From positions 1-7,024 of the forward strand of contig JALWRO010000110.1 in assembly GCA_027080605.1 (NCBI GenBank): a stretch of DNA of 7,024 nt, written 5' to 3'. This DNA is from Campylobacterales bacterium (lineage in GTDB: Bacteria > Campylobacterota > Campylobacteria > Campylobacterales > QNZT01). The notes beneath the pieces are model-generated. The model searched no databases, was not told the origin of the DNA, and saw nothing but the letters and a program-made list of their open reading frames with translations. Below are positions 6,343-7,024 of the stretch, piece by piece (position 1 is the first letter of the stretch; each line of letters starts with the position of its first letter). The translations under genes were made by a program, and so were the position numbers.

Positions 6343-6843
6343 GTGCATAGTAATATTACCGGAACCCTCATCAACTACTATTTCCACTGCAAAACCCAGT
6401 GCTGGCTCCACGCAAACCGCATCAACCTGGAAGATAACTCCGAAGATGTTCGCATCGGCAAAGTGCTTCATGAGATCAATGAAGAGGAGAGTAAAAATGC
6501 GGAGATCGCGATCGATAATGTCAAGATAGACAAACTTACCAAAGAGTATCTCGTTGAGGTCAAAAAGAGCGACAGCGACATAGAAGCGGTGAAGTGGCAG
6601 GTGCTTTTGTATCTCTATAAACTGAAGCAGAAGGGGATCGAGCGAAAAGGGAAGATCGAGTTTATCGAAAAGAACAGGCAAAAGCGCAAAATCCACTATG
6701 TGGAACTGGATGCGGAGAATGAACGAAAGCTGTTGCAGATTTTGGAGGAGATCGAAACGCTTATCGACAGTCCGGCACCGCCCAAGCCTGTTTTGGCGCG
6801 AAAGTGTAGAAAGTGTGCCTATTATGCTTATTGTTTTATTTGA
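6343..6843 (+). CDS. cas4: Cas4 RecB-like Fe-S exonuclease (adaptation)
   Basis: This 166-residue protein has the normal length for a short Cas4. It trims prespacer ends and helps choose PAM and orientation together with Cas1-Cas2. Visible marks: GTLINYYFHCKTQCWLHA (7-24), with C16 the likely first Fe-S ligand; RIGKVLHE with H43; D58; EVKKS with E72 and K74 of the PD-(D/E)XK core; WQVLLYLYKL (85-94) as the QxxxY-type helix with Q86; and a C-terminal C155-x2-C158-x5-C164 cluster completing the iron-sulfur site. D58 is chosen over D63 by spacing to the E-x-K pair. The gene follows cas3 in the usual I-B order, but no cas1 or cas2 follows it here. Base composition is clearly richer in GC than upstream genes: 32 of 60 bases at 6361-6420, against 16 of 60 at 361-420 in cas8b and 19 of 60 at 5101-5160 in cas3. 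Confidence 0.92.
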   Translation: MHSNITGTLINYYFHCKTQCWLHANRINLEDNSEDVRIGKVLHEINEEESKNAEIAIDNVKIDKLTKEYLVEVKKSDSDIEAVKWQVLLYLYKLKQKGIERKGKIEFIEKNRQKRKIHYVELDAENERKLLQILEEIETLIDSPAPPKPVLARKCRKCAYYAYCFI

Positions 6844-6868
6844 TTAGATTGGATAATTTGATAAAATC
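6840..6868 (+). promoter_or_regulatory. Candidate promoter downstream of cas4
   Basis: TTGATT (6840-6845), a 16-nt spacer and TAAAAT (6862-6867) followed by C resemble a housekeeping sigma promoter. The wording GATAAAATC is like the -10 region often seen in Campylobacterota. It overlaps the cas4 stop and would serve the next ORF. No GC-rich terminator hairpin is seen between cas4 and this point, so read-through from the cas operon is also possible. Confidence 0.38.
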
Positions 6869-6912
6869 ATAAAAAAGAAATGAATAGAAATAATTACATT
6901 GGAAACTTTACG

Positions 6913-7024
6913 ATGAAATATATTGCTAAGAAGTTTTTTCTTCTTTGGGAGAAGCGGGAAAAGAAGCGCAAAAAAGTGCTATTACGAAAAGTTGCCAGAG
7001 CGCAAAAACACGACCCGATAGAAG
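6913..7024 (+). CDS. Unrecognised lysine/arginine-rich ORF, 3' partial
   Basis: An open frame starts at ATG 6913 (MKYIAKKFFLLWEKREKK) and runs to the window end, 37 codons. The GGAAA at 6901-6905, 7 nt upstream, is a plausible weak SD. An alternative in-frame ATG at 6880 would add 11 residues but has a poorer upstream site. The visible part is very basic (runs of K and R) and likely helical. It does not resemble the start of Cas1, Cas2 or Cas6, and I do not recognise the family. With the candidate promoter before it, it is probably the first gene of the next transcription unit rather than part of the cas operon. It could be a small basic protein or the N-terminus of a longer one. Confidence 0.45.
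   Translation, partial: MKYIAKKFFLLWEKREKKRKKVLLRKVARAQKHDPIE

Noticed and set aside
6316..6696. Minus-strand open frame opposite cas4
   Set aside because: cas4 is certain from its RecB and Fe-S motifs; the antisense frame is open because of codon composition.
6880..7024. The terminal ORF as cas1
   Set aside because: Position after cas4 fits, but the residues seen are a basic run unlike the strand-rich Cas1 N-terminus.
1..7024. CRISPR array, tRNA, rRNA, insertion sequence ends or attachment sites
   Set aside because: I saw no regularly spaced direct repeats, no cloverleaf-like segment and no terminal inverted repeats or transposase motifs. Nearly all of the window is coding.

Overview
This window looks like the interference part of a type I-B CRISPR-Cas operon, with one foreign-looking addition. 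All genes are on the + strand and packed end to end. The order is cas8b (5' end cut by the window edge, with an in-frame internal start for the small subunit Cas11b), a HepT-like HEPN RNase, an MntA-like minimal nucleotidyltransferase, cas7b (csh2), cas5b, cas3 (HD nuclease plus helicase) and cas4. A candidate promoter and the start of an unrecognised lysine-rich ORF follow. There is no CRISPR array, cas6, cas1 or cas2 in the window.

The DNA is AT-rich with strong AAGGAG/GGAGG ribosome binding sites. Codon style and protein flavour suggest a Campylobacterota-like bacterium (Sulfurovum/Sulfurimonas type). This is an impression from reading, not a search; Aquificota or another AT-rich lineage is possible. 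cas4 is visibly more GC-rich than the genes before it.

Layout. 1-1500: large Cascade subunit Cas8b. Its last 127 codons are preceded by a perfect Shine-Dalgarno and probably also make Cas11b. 1502-2234: a HEPN/MNT toxin-antitoxin pair, joined to cas8b by a 1-nt gap and to cas7 by an ATGA overlap. 2231-3951: backbone subunit Cas7 and Cas5, overlapping by 1 nt. 3923-6319: Cas3, overlapping cas5 by 29 nt. 6343-6843: Cas4 after a 23-nt gap, with its own GGAGG site and a GTG start. 6844-7024: candidate promoter and a partial ORF.

How they should work together: Cas8b, Cas11b, Cas7 and Cas5, with crRNA made by a Cas6 encoded elsewhere, form Cascade. Cas3 is recruited to unwind and degrade target DNA, and Cas4 trims prespacers for the Cas1-Cas2 integrase, which would have to be encoded elsewhere. 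The exceptional feature is the complete HepT/MntA-type module placed between two Cascade subunit genes. Its key residues are intact (RX4HXY in the HEPN protein; GSX9DXD plus a third Asp in the nucleotidyltransferase), and it is translationally joined to the cas genes on both sides. It could be an addiction or guard module for the CRISPR operon, or an abortive-infection effector tied to Cascade integrity.
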